Shown here: piece by piece, positions 11,437 through 21,115 of the stretch | Layout of the letters: every line of letters starts with the position of its first letter | How positions within the stretch are numbered: position 1 is the stretch's first letter | Assembly (NCBI GenBank): GCA_902760315.1 | Contig: CACWFV010000005.1 | Location: forward strand, 62,001-126,000 | Source: an uncultured Bacteroidales bacterium | Lineage (GTDB): Bacteria; Bacteroidota; Bacteroidia; Bacteroidales; Bacteroidaceae | Reading direction: 5' to 3' | DNA length: 64,000 bases | The notes under the pieces: generated by a model | Databases searched by the model: none | Told to the model about the DNA's origin: nothing | What the model saw: the letters and a program-made list of their open reading frames with translations, nothing else | Made by a program: the position numbers and the translations under genes

Positions 11437-13632
11437 ATGAAACAGACTTTTAAGACAGTGTTGGCCATTGTGTTGGCCATGAACTGCTTGGGTTCGTGGG
11501 CTCAGTGGGGCGCACCTGCCGATCCTAATCCCAATGTGAAACTGAAGGATGCCTACAAGGACTACTTCATGATTGGCGTTGCCCTCAACCAGCGTAACGT
11601 CAGTGCTGACGACCAGGTGGCTCTGGTACAGAGAGAGTTTAACAGCATCACTGCCGAGAACGATATGAAACCGGGTATGCTGCATCCGAAAGAGGGTGTT
11701 TGGGACTTCGAGAAGGCTGACAAGATAGCTAATTTCTGTCGCCAGAACGGTATCAAGCTGCGTGGCCACTGCCTCTGCTGGCACTCTCAGTTTGCCGACT
11801 GGATGTTTACCGACAAGAAAGGACGCGAGGTCAAGAAGGAAGTCTTCTATGAGCGCTTGCGTGAACATATCCATACCGTCGTGAACCGCTATAAGGACGT
11901 TGTCTACTGCTGGGATGTGGTCAACGAGGCCATCAGCGACAATGGCGGTTGGGCGCGTCCCGGACAGCAGCCCAATCCCTATCGTGAGAGTCGTCACTAC
12001 AAACTCTGCGGCGACGAGTTCATTGCCAAGGCTTTCGAGTTTGCTCGTGAGGCAGACCCCAATGCCCTGCTGTTCTATAATGACTACAACGAGTGTGACC
12101 CCGGCAAGCGCGACCGCATCTACAACATGGTGAAGAAGATGAAGGACGCCGGTGTACCCATCGACGGCATTGGTATGCAGGGTCACTACAATGTCTATGG
12201 TCCTACAGAGGAAGACATCGACGCTGCCATCACCAAGTATTCCAAGATTGTGAAGCACATCCATGTCACTGAGCTTGACATCCGTATGAACACGGAGATG
12301 GGTGGTCAGCTGCGCTTTTCGCGTGGTGAGAACAAGCCTGTTCCGGGATATATGAACACCCTGCTGACCGACCAGTACAACCGCATCTTCAAGATTTTCC
12401 GCAAGCATAAGGACGTCATCGACTGTGTGACCTTCTGGAATCTCGGTGACCGCGACTCATGGCTGGGTGTCAACAACCATCCGCTGCCCTTCGACGAGAA
12501 CTACAAGCCCAAGCAGGCTTACTATGCCATCAAGAACTTTGATGCCAAGCTGGACAATGCCCAGCCCAAAGAGGACTTTGTGCCTAACCCCTGCAACCAG
12601 CCTGGCCAGCAGTACCCCATGGTCAACAGCGAGGGTTACGCCCGTTTCCGTGTTGAGGCTCCCGATGCCAAGTCAGTCATTGTCAGTCTCGGTCTGGGTG
12701 GCCGTGGTGGTACGGTGCTGCGCAAAGACAAGAACGGCGTGTGGACCGGCACGACAGAAGGTCCGATGGATCCCGGTTTCCACTACTATCACCTGACCAT
12801 TGACGGCGGCGTAGTCAACGACCCCGGTACACACAACTACTTCGGCTCCTGCCGTTGGGAGAGCGGTATCGAGATACCTGCTGCCGACCAGGACTTCTAT
12901 GCTCTGCGCACCGATATTCCTCATGGTACCATCAGCGAGGTGCTCTACTACTCGAAGAGCCTGGGCAAGATGCAGACCGCCATGGTCTATCTGCCTCCCA
13001 CGTACGGCAAACTCGTCGGCAAGGGTGCCAAGGCTACCCAGGAGCGCTTCCCCGTGCTTTACCTGCAGCATGGCTGGGGTGAGAACGAGACCAGCTGGAG
13101 CAAGCAGGGACATGCCGGACTCATCATGGACAACATGATTGCCGAAGGCAAAATCAAGCCCTTTATCATCGTGATGGCCTATGGTCTGACCAACGACATC
13201 AAGTTTGGTGGACTGCGCCGTGAGTTTACTGCCAAGGAGTTTGAGACGCTGCTGGTCGACGAGCTCGTACCTTTCATCGATGCCAACTATCTCACCAAAG
13301 CTGACAAGTGGAACCGCGCCATGGCCGGTCTGTCGATGGGTGGCATGGAGACGAAGCTCATCACGTTGCGTCGCCCGGAGGTCTTCGGCTACTGGGGACT
13401 GCTCAGCGGTGGTCAGTATGCTCCTGAGGAGATTAAGGACCCCAAGGCTGTCCGTGTGATTTTCGAGAGTTGTGGTTCCAAGGAGAACCCTGCCGGTATT
13501 AACAAGAGTGTGGAGGCGCTGAAGGCTGCCGGCTATAATGCCCACGGCTTTATCTCTGAGGGTACGGCCCACGAGTTCCTGACCTGGCGCCGCAGTCTGC
13601 GGGAGATGGCTCCACTGCTGTTTAAGAAATAA
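11437..13632 (+). CDS. GH10-CE1 bifunctional endo-xylanase / feruloyl or acetyl esterase
   Basis: A 731-residue secreted enzyme. The signal peptide (about 1-22, SWAQ) is followed by a GH10 barrel (about 35-375) with acid/base Glu164 in WDVVNEA and nucleophile Glu279 in TELDIR. A CBM48-like linker domain (about 395-480) leads to a CE1 domain with Ser633 in GLSMGG and His712 in GTAHEF. The architecture matches the known Prevotella Xyn10D-Fae1A type, which cuts xylan and releases ferulate. The CE1 half resembles that of the CE6-CE1 protein upstream, ending in the same HEFLTWRR pattern, so one domain was probably duplicated. First gene of operon 2; the next gene starts 2 bp after its stop. Confidence 0.9.
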   Translation: MKQTFKTVLAIVLAMNCLGSWAQWGAPADPNPNVKLKDAYKDYFMIGVALNQRNVSADDQVALVQREFNSITAENDMKPGMLHPKEGVWDFEKADKIANFCRQNGIKLRGHCLCWHSQFADWMFTDKKGREVKKEVFYERLREHIHTVVNRYKDVVYCWDVVNEAISDNGGWARPGQQPNPYRESRHYKLCGDEFIAKAFEFAREADPNALLFYNDYNECDPGKRDRIYNMVKKMKDAGVPIDGIGMQGHYNVYGPTEEDIDAAITKYSKIVKHIHVTELDIRMNTEMGGQLRFSRGENKPVPGYMNTLLTDQYNRIFKIFRKHKDVIDCVTFWNLGDRDSWLGVNNHPLPFDENYKPKQAYYAIKNFDAKLDNAQPKEDFVPNPCNQPGQQYPMVNSEGYARFRVEAPDAKSVIVSLGLGGRGGTVLRKDKNGVWTGTTEGPMDPGFHYYHLTIDGGVVNDPGTHNYFGSCRWESGIEIPAADQDFYALRTDIPHGTISEVLYYSKSLGKMQTAMVYLPPTYGKLVGKGAKATQERFPVLYLQHGWGENETSWSKQGHAGLIMDNMIAEGKIKPFIIVMAYGLTNDIKFGGLRREFTAKEFETLLVDELVPFIDANYLTKADKWNRAMAGLSMGGMETKLITLRRPEVFGYWGLLSGGQYAPEEIKDPKAVRVIFESCGSKENPAGINKSVEALKAAGYNAHGFISEGTAHEFLTWRRSLREMAPLLFKK

Positions 13633-13634
13633 AC

Positions 13635-15725
13635 ATGAGAAAAACTATATTATCAACTATTGTTCTGTGCTTGGCGGCTTCTGCTGCCCAAGCACAGAAC
13701 CCTATTATTCGTGACCAGTTCACTGCCGACCCTACGGCTCGCGTATTTAATAATAAGGTATATCTGTACCCGTCGCACGACATCGTGCCGCCTGCCGGTC
13801 AGCGTCAGGACTGGTTCTGCATGGAGGACTACCACGTCTTCTCCTCAGAGAACCTGACCGACTGGACCGACCATGGCGTCATTGTCACGCAAAACAAGGT
13901 GCCTTGGGTGCGTCCTGACTCGTACTCGATGTGGGCGCCCGACTGTGTAGAGCGCAATGGCAAGTACTATTTCTATTTCCCCTCAGCTCCCAAGGACGGC
14001 CGTGGCTTCGGCGTCGGTGTGGCTGTTGCCGACAGTCCTGTAGGACCGTTCATCCCCGAACCGGAACCCATCAAAGGCATCAATGGTATAGACCCCTGTG
14101 TGCTCCAGGCCTCTGACGGTAACGCCTACATCTTCTGGGGTGCCGGTCGCTGTGCCAAGCTCAAGCCTAATATGAAGGAGTTGGCTGACGACACGCCTAA
14201 GGAGAAGGTGAAGTGGGGTGACCGTGAGTTCGAGATGTTGGGCGTCAATTGTCTCAAAGGTCTGCCCAGTCGTCAGGCAGAGGGACCGTTTGCCTTTGAA
14301 TATAATGGCAACTACTACCTGACCTATCCCTACGTCAGGGAGAAGACCGAGGTACTGGCCTATGCCATGAGCAAGAACCCCATGGGTCCCTATGAGTATA
14401 AGGGACTGATTATGGCCGAGCAGCCCAATGGCTGTTGGACCAACCACCATAGCATCATCAACTATAAGGGCCAGTGGTACCTGTTCTATCACCATAACTA
14501 CCTGTCTCCCCGTGACGACAAGCGTCGCTCGGCCTGCATAGAGAAACTCTATTTCAATGCCGACGGCACTATCCAGGAGGTCAAGCAGACCTTGCGCGGT
14601 GTAGGCGTCAACAAGGCCACGGAGAAGATAGAGATAGACCGCTACAGTACTGCCGCCAATGACGTGACGACAGCCTTGATAGATACTGTCAACACGTTCC
14701 GTGGCTTCCAGGCCACCCTGCCGCAGAAAGGCAGTTGGCTGCGCTATGCCAATGTCGACTTCACCGGTGTTACCTCCACTGCTTACCTCATTGTCAACGC
14801 CATGGCTGCTGGTAACAGCGAGTTCTGCATTCGTGAGAAGACGGCAACAGGAAAAATCATTGCCCGCATCCCCATGAATGTGGTCAGTCAGATGGGACAG
14901 TGGCGCCGCGACCAGTCTGGTCAGTGGCTCACCCAGACAGTCGCTCTGGAGTACGTGCCCAAAGGTGTTACCGACCTTGTTGTCACCTGTGAGGGCGACG
15001 CTGCTGTCAGCATCAACTGGGTACAGTTCAAGAATCGCATCAACTATTTCCAGCCCGTCGCTGCCAGTGCTCCCGCTACCCAGCCTGACGCCAATGGTTT
15101 CATTCGTCGCTGGCTGCTGCTGGAGCCCATCGACTACAATGTGCGCTCCAATACCATCCTGACAGACACCTATCTGAACGAGAACCTTGCCAAGCAGTAT
15201 TTCAAGGGACAGTTTGACGATAAGCGTCTGCCTCGTGACGGCGAGAAGGTCACTGCTACCGGTATCGCCCTTGCCGGCGGACCGCGCGACACCCGCATGC
15301 AGGCTGGTCCTGCCCAGACCAAGGAGGTCAAGCAGACGCTGCGTTGGCATGCCTTAGAGAGTGAGAGTTATAATGTCAAGGTATTCCGCTTCGCTGAGGC
15401 CTATGGTTGCCAGCCTTACAACTCCCTCTTCTGGGGTGTTACCGTCATAAACTGTCCGGAAGAGATGGAAGGCGTACGCCTGGCCATCGGCTCCAATGGT
15501 GCCTCCATGTGGTGGCTGAATGGTGACCGTGTGCTGACACTCGACGGCGACCGCCGCATGGTAGAGGACGACTGCGTGTCGCAGCGTCTGACGCTGAAGA
15601 AAGGTCGTAATATCCTGCGCTTTGCCTTGGTCAACGGCCCCGGCCTCAGCGACTTGTGTGCCCGCTTTATTGACGAGCAAGGGAAACCTGTTACGGGCTA
15701 TGAGGTAACATTATTTTCGAAATAA
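13635..15725 (+). CDS. GH43 arabinofuranosidase/xylosidase with CBM6 and C-terminal beta domain
   Basis: A 696-residue secreted protein: signal peptide (about 1-20, AQAQ), five-bladed GH43 domain (about 22-330), CBM6-like module (about 335-460) and a C-terminal domain (about 485-696) containing WWLNGD and GLSDLCARF, which looks like a carbohydrate-binding beta-sandwich. The GH43 triad is visible: Asp32 (general base), Asp153 (IDPC) and Glu216 (AEGPF). Such enzymes remove arabinose from arabinoxylan or act as beta-xylosidases; the sequence does not decide which. It starts 2 bp after the GH10-CE1 stop. A degenerate octamer repeat follows the gene. Confidence 0.85.
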   Translation: MRKTILSTIVLCLAASAAQAQNPIIRDQFTADPTARVFNNKVYLYPSHDIVPPAGQRQDWFCMEDYHVFSSENLTDWTDHGVIVTQNKVPWVRPDSYSMWAPDCVERNGKYYFYFPSAPKDGRGFGVGVAVADSPVGPFIPEPEPIKGINGIDPCVLQASDGNAYIFWGAGRCAKLKPNMKELADDTPKEKVKWGDREFEMLGVNCLKGLPSRQAEGPFAFEYNGNYYLTYPYVREKTEVLAYAMSKNPMGPYEYKGLIMAEQPNGCWTNHHSIINYKGQWYLFYHHNYLSPRDDKRRSACIEKLYFNADGTIQEVKQTLRGVGVNKATEKIEIDRYSTAANDVTTALIDTVNTFRGFQATLPQKGSWLRYANVDFTGVTSTAYLIVNAMAAGNSEFCIREKTATGKIIARIPMNVVSQMGQWRRDQSGQWLTQTVALEYVPKGVTDLVVTCEGDAAVSINWVQFKNRINYFQPVAASAPATQPDANGFIRRWLLLEPIDYNVRSNTILTDTYLNENLAKQYFKGQFDDKRLPRDGEKVTATGIALAGGPRDTRMQAGPAQTKEVKQTLRWHALESESYNVKVFRFAEAYGCQPYNSLFWGVTVINCPEEMEGVRLAIGSNGASMWWLNGDRVLTLDGDRRMVEDDCVSQRLTLKKGRNILRFALVNGPGLSDLCARFIDEQGKPVTGYEVTLFSK

Positions 15726-15757
15726 CGGGATAACGGAATACTGGGATACCGGAATAC
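15726..15757 (+). repeat. Degenerate octamer tandem repeat between GH43 genes
   Basis: Four 8-bp units (CGGGATAA, CGGAATAC, TGGGATAC, CGGAATAC) run directly from the stop codon of one GH43 gene toward the next start. No function is known; it could be a slippage product or a protein-binding site. Confidence 0.55.
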
Positions 15758-15779
15758 CGACTAATTAACGACACAGATT

Positions 15780-17237
15780 ATGAAACGACTAATCATATAT
15801 TTTTCATTACTCATTACTCATTACTCACTCGGCGTTGCCCAAACGGGTGCTCCCTACATCCACGACCCTTCGACACTTGCCGAGTGCGATGGCAAGTGGT
15901 ACACCTTTGGAACGGGTGGGGGAGGCATCATCACGGATGACGGCTGGTCATGGCACAGTGGGGCTGAGCGCCCCGGTGGTGGCGCAGCTCCTGACATGCT
16001 GAAGATTGGCGACCGCTATCTTTGCATCTATGGTGCTACGGGTGGCGGCCTCTTCGGTGGCCATAACGGTCGCATTCTCACCATGTGGAACAAAACCCTT
16101 GACCCGAAGTCGCCCGACTTCAAATGGTCAACGCCTATCGAGGTGGCATCGTCCGACGGTATGGAGGACTGCGATGCCATTGACCCCTGTCTGTTGTTAG
16201 ACCCCACGACCGGAAGGCTCTGGGCTACTTATGGTACCTACTTCGGTAATATTCGTCTGATTGAACTCGACCCCAAGACCGGCGAGCGTGTCAAAGGTAA
16301 TGTCGAGAAGGACGTGGCCATCGACTGTGAGGCCAGTGCCCTGATGTATAAAGATGGCTGGTACTACCTGTTGGGTACCCACGGCACCTGTTGTGATGGT
16401 GTCAACAGCACCTATAACATTGTGGTGGGGCGCTCACGCTCCGTGGAAGGACCTTATGTGGATAATGTCGGTCGTGACATGTTCCATGGTGGTGGCCGTA
16501 TGGTCATCGCCGCCGGTGACCGTTGTACCGGTGCCGGTCACTTCGGCCGTTATATCATCGACGAAGGTGTTGAGGTGATGTCGTTCCACTGGGAGGCCGA
16601 CTTCGATATGGGTGGCCGCAGCGTGCTGGCTGTCCGCCCTATTGTGTGGAAAAACGGGTGGCCCGTTGCCGGCGAGCGTCTTCGTGGCGGCACCTTCGCC
16701 CTTTTGTCAGAGCGTCGTGGCTACTCTCTGGAGATGGCTGTCGACTTTGTTCGCCTCCAGCAGGAGCGCCAGCGTTGGAACAACCGTGAGCAGATGCAGC
16801 AAGCCCCGAAACCCGTTGCCAACCAGCGCCTGGAAGACGTGGTCGGCACATGGCCTGCTGCCGATGTCCCTGTGGCCGTGCGTTGCAGCGACTATATGTT
16901 CCGTCCCCACCAGTTGTGGACCATCACCCCTGTCACGGAGGCCGGCGGCTATCTGAGCAACCCCTATTTCAAGATTACCATTGCTGGTACTGACCGTGCA
17001 CTGACGGCCACTGCTGACAAGGAGTTGGCAACCGTGGCCTATCAGGGTGGCAATGAGCAACTGTGGCGCATCGAACAGCTCACCGACGGCACCTATCGCA
17101 TCATGCCGAAACAGATTCCTGGCGAGGAGGGCATCAATACCCGCTACTGCCTCTATTCGGCAGCTGACAGCACTCCGACCCTGGCCGTTTATGACTTTAG
17201 CAGTGACAACTCTAAGTGGAATATTCGTAATCACTAA
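15780..17237 (+). CDS. GH43 family glycosidase with C-terminal ricin-like domain
   Basis: A 485-residue secreted protein. The signal peptide (about 1-20, GVAQ) is partly encoded by a heptamer repeat. The GH43 domain (about 23-320) shows the arabinanase-like pattern with Asp29 (HDPS), Asp135 (AIDPC) and Glu184 (CEASAL). The last 120 residues (LWTITPV ... EQLWRIEQL ... WNIRN) look like a beta-trefoil/ricin-type sugar-binding domain, judged from the QxW-like spacing. It is probably an exo- or endo-alpha-L-arabinosidase on arabinoxylan side chains. The start at 15780 gives a complete signal peptide. It is followed after 12 bp by the tandem GH43 gene. Confidence 0.8.
   Translation: MKRLIIYFSLLITHYSLGVAQTGAPYIHDPSTLAECDGKWYTFGTGGGGIITDDGWSWHSGAERPGGGAAPDMLKIGDRYLCIYGATGGGLFGGHNGRILTMWNKTLDPKSPDFKWSTPIEVASSDGMEDCDAIDPCLLLDPTTGRLWATYGTYFGNIRLIELDPKTGERVKGNVEKDVAIDCEASALMYKDGWYYLLGTHGTCCDGVNSTYNIVVGRSRSVEGPYVDNVGRDMFHGGGRMVIAAGDRCTGAGHFGRYIIDEGVEVMSFHWEADFDMGGRSVLAVRPIVWKNGWPVAGERLRGGTFALLSERRGYSLEMAVDFVRLQQERQRWNNREQMQQAPKPVANQRLEDVVGTWPAADVPVAVRCSDYMFRPHQLWTITPVTEAGGYLSNPYFKITIAGTDRALTATADKELATVAYQGGNEQLWRIEQLTDGTYRIMPKQIPGEEGINTRYCLYSAADSTPTLAVYDFSSDNSKWNIRNH
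15804..15827 (+). repeat. Heptamer repeat TCATTAC x3 inside signal-peptide codons
   Basis: Three perfect TCATTAC units (15804-15824) plus a partial TCA lie in codons 9-16 of the GH43 gene. Three 7-bp units make exactly 21 nt, so the frame is kept now, but loss or gain of one unit would shift it. Confidence 0.8.
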
Positions 17238-17249
17238 TCAAACATAATC

Positions 17250-20123
17250 ATGAAACGACTTCTTTTATCATACCTCTTACCTCTTACCTCTTCCTTCTGT
17301 TTGGCGCAGAACCCTTTCGTACAGACCTGGTTTACCAGCGACCCTGCACCGCTGGTGCACAATGGTACCATGTATGTCTATACAGGTCATGACGAGGACC
17401 ATGCCGACTTCTTCTGGATGCAGGAGTGGCGCGTCTACTCCACCCAGGATATGGTCAACTGGCAGGACCACGGCAGTCCGCTGGCTCTGGAGAGTTTCTC
17501 GTGGGCTGACGACCGCGCCTGGGCTGGACAGACCATCGAGCGTGACGGTAAGTTCTATTGGTATATCTGTGCTCATAGCAAATTGTCTAACGGCATGGCC
17601 ATTGGTGTTGCTGTCAGCGACTCTCCCACCGGTCCATTCCGTGATGCCCTTGGCAAGCCTCTCTTTGAGAATGGCTCTTGGGACCACATCGACCCGACGG
17701 TGATGATTGACGACGACGGCCAGGCATGGCTGATGTGGGGCAATCCGCAGTGTTACTACTTGAAGCTCAACCGCGACATGATATCCTACAGTGGCGAGTT
17801 GGGACGGCTGGATATGACGGAAGAAGCCTTTGGCGGACCCATCATGAGCAAGCGCGAGCAGGGCAAGCAGTATAAAGACTCGTATGTGGAAGGCCCGTGG
17901 CTACGGAAAGTGGACGGCTCCAAGTTCAAGGTGGATAGTTCAAAGCGTTACCAGCTGCTCTATGCTGCCGGTGGCGTTCCTGAACATATCAGCTACAGCA
18001 CCGCTCCGCACCCCACAGGTCCGTGGACCTATGCCGGCGAGATTATGCCGCTGTGTGACACCAAGTCGTTTACCAACCACTGTGGTGTGGCCGACTACAA
18101 AGGTCACTCCTACTTCTTCTACCATACAGGTAAGTTGCCTGGAGGCGGCGGCTTTGGCCGTAGCGTTGCCGTCGAGGAGTTCAAGTATAATGCCGATGGC
18201 AGTTTCCCTACCATCATGCCTACTGACGAAGGCGTGAAACCTGTTGCCACATTCAATCCCTTCCGCAAGGTGGAGGCCGAGACAATGGCCTTCTCCAAGG
18301 GCGTGAAGACTGAGGGTAACAACGAGGTGGGTGTCTATGTATCCGACATCCATAACGGTGACTATATCAAGTTGCAGAACGTCAGCTTCGGCCATCGCAT
18401 ACCCCGTACGTTCCTGGCTCGTGTGGCCAGTGGTTTGCGTGGGGGACAGATAGAGTTGCGTATCGACAGCCTTGGCGGTCGTCTGCTCGGTACACTCAAC
18501 GTACCTGGTACGGGGGGCTGGGAGAAGTGGCAGACGCTGACGCTCGATCTGGACTACTCTAACATCACCGACTTGGATGCTCCTAAGCGCACACTCTCTG
18601 GCGTCACACTGCCAGAGACTACCGACCTCTACCTGGTTTTCAAGGGTCGCAAGGGTCCTAAGCTCTTCAACTTCGACTGGTGGGAAATGCGTGGCATAGA
18701 GCAGGTCAACATGCCTCTGTTCCAAACCAAGTATACGGCTGATCCCTCACCGATGGTTGTGGGCGACACCTTGTTCCTCTATACGTCGCACGACGCTTCT
18801 CCGGAGGATATTCCCGATCCGAACGAGCGCAGCTCTGCCGGATTCTTTATGTACGACTGGCTGCTGTGGTCAACCACCGACATGGTGAACTGGACTGAGC
18901 ACGGAGCCGTCGCCTCGCTGAAGGAGTTTAGTTGGCGTACTCGTGAGAATGGTGCCTGGGCTATCCAGACGATCGAGCGTAATGGCAAATACTACCTCTA
19001 TGCTCCGCTGCATGGCCACGGCATCGGAGTCCTTGTTGCTGATACGCCCTACGGTCCGTTCCGCGACCCGCTGGGCAAGCCGCTGGTATGGCAGAAGGAA
19101 CACTGGGACGACATAGACCCCAGCGTCTTTGTCGACGACAATGGTCAGGCGTATATGTACTGGGGCAATCCCCAGACCTATTGCGTCAAACTCAATGAGG
19201 ACATGATTTCCACCGAGGGCGACATCTTCGTACTCAACCCTAAGGACGGTGTCATGCGGCCGGTCAAGGAGCAGGGTGCAAAGATCAACCTCAGAGTACC
19301 CTACTCTGAGAAAGCTAACTGGGCTGTACAGCACTATCAGGAAGGCCCATGGTTCTACAAGCGTAATGGTCATTACTACATGGGCTATGCCACCACCTGC
19401 TGTCCGGAAGCGCTGGGCTACGCTATGAGCGACTCGCCCACTGGTCCCTGGCAGTGGAAGAACTACATCATGCGTCCCACGGAACGTGACCGTGGTAATC
19501 ACCCCGGCATCTGTGACTTCAAGGGACACTCCTATGTCTTCGGTCAGGACTACGACCTCATGCACCTGGAGACCTTCGTCCACCACGAACGTCGCTCGGT
19601 GTCGGCACAGGAGATTACCTATAATGCCGACGGCACCATCCAGGAGATTCCCTACTGGCTCGACCAGCAGCCCATGAAGCAGCTGCACTGGCTGAACCCC
19701 TACCGCCGTGTAGAGGCTGAGACCATGGCATGGGGCTTCGGACTGAAGACGGCCAAGATGGGTATCGAGAATACGGGTGTTGTCAAGGATATGCCGGAGT
19801 CTACAGGTAAACGAAACATGTATGTCTTCGATATTGACAATGGTGAGTACATCCGTTTGCGTGGCGTTGACTTCGGACAGGGCGCTCGTCAGTTCAGCAT
19901 TGTGGCTGCCGCTGCTGCCAAAGCCGGCTGTACGGTGACTCTGCGCATCGACAGTCAGGACGGTCCTGTTGTTGGTACCGCTGTTGTCAAGAGTACTGGT
20001 TCTGCGGAGAAATACAAGACGTTTACCGCCAAGGTAAATGGTGCTACAGGTGTTCACGACCTCTACCTCTGTTTCGACAACTCACAGGGTGACGTACGTC
20101 TTGACTACTGGCAGTTTAAATAA
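17250..20123 (+). CDS. Tandem GH43-CBM6-GH43-CBM6 arabinoxylan hydrolase
   Basis: A 957-residue secreted protein built from two copies of one plan. After the signal peptide (about 1-19, CLAQ) come GH43 copy 1 (about 22-325), a CBM6-like module (about 335-480), GH43 copy 2 (about 487-810) and a second CBM6-like module (about 825-957). Both catalytic triads are intact: Asp31, Asp148, Glu214 and Asp498, Asp623, Glu698. The CBM parts share VEAETMA openings and LRIDS motifs. GH43 double proteins can combine two arabinofuranosidase or xylosidase specificities. Codons 8-14 are made of a TACCTCT heptamer repeat. The gene sits 12 bp after the previous GH43. Confidence 0.85.
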   Translation: MKRLLLSYLLPLTSSFCLAQNPFVQTWFTSDPAPLVHNGTMYVYTGHDEDHADFFWMQEWRVYSTQDMVNWQDHGSPLALESFSWADDRAWAGQTIERDGKFYWYICAHSKLSNGMAIGVAVSDSPTGPFRDALGKPLFENGSWDHIDPTVMIDDDGQAWLMWGNPQCYYLKLNRDMISYSGELGRLDMTEEAFGGPIMSKREQGKQYKDSYVEGPWLRKVDGSKFKVDSSKRYQLLYAAGGVPEHISYSTAPHPTGPWTYAGEIMPLCDTKSFTNHCGVADYKGHSYFFYHTGKLPGGGGFGRSVAVEEFKYNADGSFPTIMPTDEGVKPVATFNPFRKVEAETMAFSKGVKTEGNNEVGVYVSDIHNGDYIKLQNVSFGHRIPRTFLARVASGLRGGQIELRIDSLGGRLLGTLNVPGTGGWEKWQTLTLDLDYSNITDLDAPKRTLSGVTLPETTDLYLVFKGRKGPKLFNFDWWEMRGIEQVNMPLFQTKYTADPSPMVVGDTLFLYTSHDASPEDIPDPNERSSAGFFMYDWLLWSTTDMVNWTEHGAVASLKEFSWRTRENGAWAIQTIERNGKYYLYAPLHGHGIGVLVADTPYGPFRDPLGKPLVWQKEHWDDIDPSVFVDDNGQAYMYWGNPQTYCVKLNEDMISTEGDIFVLNPKDGVMRPVKEQGAKINLRVPYSEKANWAVQHYQEGPWFYKRNGHYYMGYATTCCPEALGYAMSDSPTGPWQWKNYIMRPTERDRGNHPGICDFKGHSYVFGQDYDLMHLETFVHHERRSVSAQEITYNADGTIQEIPYWLDQQPMKQLHWLNPYRRVEAETMAWGFGLKTAKMGIENTGVVKDMPESTGKRNMYVFDIDNGEYIRLRGVDFGQGARQFSIVAAAAAKAGCTVTLRIDSQDGPVVGTAVVKSTGSAEKYKTFTAKVNGATGVHDLYLCFDNSQGDVRLDYWQFK
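17271..17291 (+). repeat. Heptamer repeat TACCTCT x3 inside signal-peptide codons
   Basis: Three perfect 7-bp units encode residues 8-14 (YLLPLTS) of the tandem GH43 signal peptide. As in the gene just upstream, three units equal seven codons, and a change of one unit would cause a frameshift. Confidence 0.8.
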
Positions 20124-20142
20124 CTCATTAACAAATCATACG

Positions 20143-21096
20143 ATGAAGAAAGTATTTACAACATTCGTGATGTGTCTGGCTGTTCTGGCTGCCGCAGCAC
20201 AACCGGCAGGTGGCTTTGGCGGTTTCCAGCAGCAAGTGAAGTTGGAGACTTCGCAAGAGTGGAAGGATGTTAACTATGCAGGTGACGACAAGGCTTACCA
20301 CACCTGCGATATCTACCTGCCTAAGAAACAGGCTGCCGTCTATCCCGTTGTCATCCATATCTATGGCAGCGCTTGGTTTAGTAACAGCAGCAAAGGAATG
20401 GCCGATTTGGGAACCATTGTCAAGACACTGCTCGATGCCGGCTATGCCGTGGTTTGTCCGAACCACCGTTCCAGCATGGATGCTGCCTGGCCTGCCCAGC
20501 TCCACGACATACGTGCCGTCATCCGTTTTGTACGTGGCGAGGCTAAGAAGTACCACTTCGATACCTCTTTCATAGCTACCAGCGGATTTTCCAGCGGAGG
20601 ACATTTGTCATCCACTGCAGCTACTACCAGTGGACTGAAAACGGCTACAGTCGGACAGGTAACACTCGACTTGGAGGGATCACTGGGTGCCTACACCAGT
20701 CAGTCGAGTGCTGTCAATGCTGCTTGTGACTGGTCTGGTCCTGTTGACCTCACCGCCATGGATTGTGGAGAGCACATGACGATGGGTGCCAATAGTCCTG
20801 AAGACCAGTTGCTGAGGTCAAAGCTGGACAAGGAACCGGACAAATATCTAGGACTCAGTGCTGTGCACTATGTCAACAAAAACAATCCACCTGTCATTAT
20901 CTTCCATGGCGAGAAAGACAATGTCGTTCCTGTCTGCCAGGGTAGAAAGTTCTATGAACTGCTGAAGGCTGCCGGTGTAAAGACCGAGGCTACATTCCCC
21001 GCAGAGGGAAACCATGGCGGACCTCAGATGTACACCGACGAGAACCTGCAGAAGATGGTCAAGTTCCTCAATGAAGTTAGAACTCAGAAGAAATAA
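20143..21096 (+). CDS. Secreted alpha/beta-hydrolase, feruloyl/acetyl esterase-like (BD-FAE type)
   Basis: A 317-residue protein starting at ATG 20143, where a typical signal peptide begins (MKKVFTTFVMC ... AAAAQ); upstream in-frame codons overlap the previous gene and were not used. The fold is alpha/beta-hydrolase: HIYGSAW near the oxyanion site, nucleophile Ser150 in GFSSGG, and an IIFHGEKDNVVP strand giving the acid residue, with His in EGNHGG near the end. This resembles bacterial feruloyl-esterase/acetyl-xylan-esterase proteins in xylan loci. It starts 19 bp after the GH43 gene and is followed by another GH43 after 19 bp. Substrate is inferred from context. Confidence 0.75.
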   Translation: MKKVFTTFVMCLAVLAAAAQPAGGFGGFQQQVKLETSQEWKDVNYAGDDKAYHTCDIYLPKKQAAVYPVVIHIYGSAWFSNSSKGMADLGTIVKTLLDAGYAVVCPNHRSSMDAAWPAQLHDIRAVIRFVRGEAKKYHFDTSFIATSGFSSGGHLSSTAATTSGLKTATVGQVTLDLEGSLGAYTSQSSAVNAACDWSGPVDLTAMDCGEHMTMGANSPEDQLLRSKLDKEPDKYLGLSAVHYVNKNNPPVIIFHGEKDNVVPVCQGRKFYELLKAAGVKTEATFPAEGNHGGPQMYTDENLQKMVKFLNEVRTQKK

Positions 21097-21115
21097 TTGC
21101 AATTACTGAAATATC

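Noticed and set aside
13983-15350. Long minus-strand frame (455 codons) opposite the GH43 gene at 13635
   Set aside because: Antisense of a GH43 with intact triad; no domain, signal peptide or promoter.
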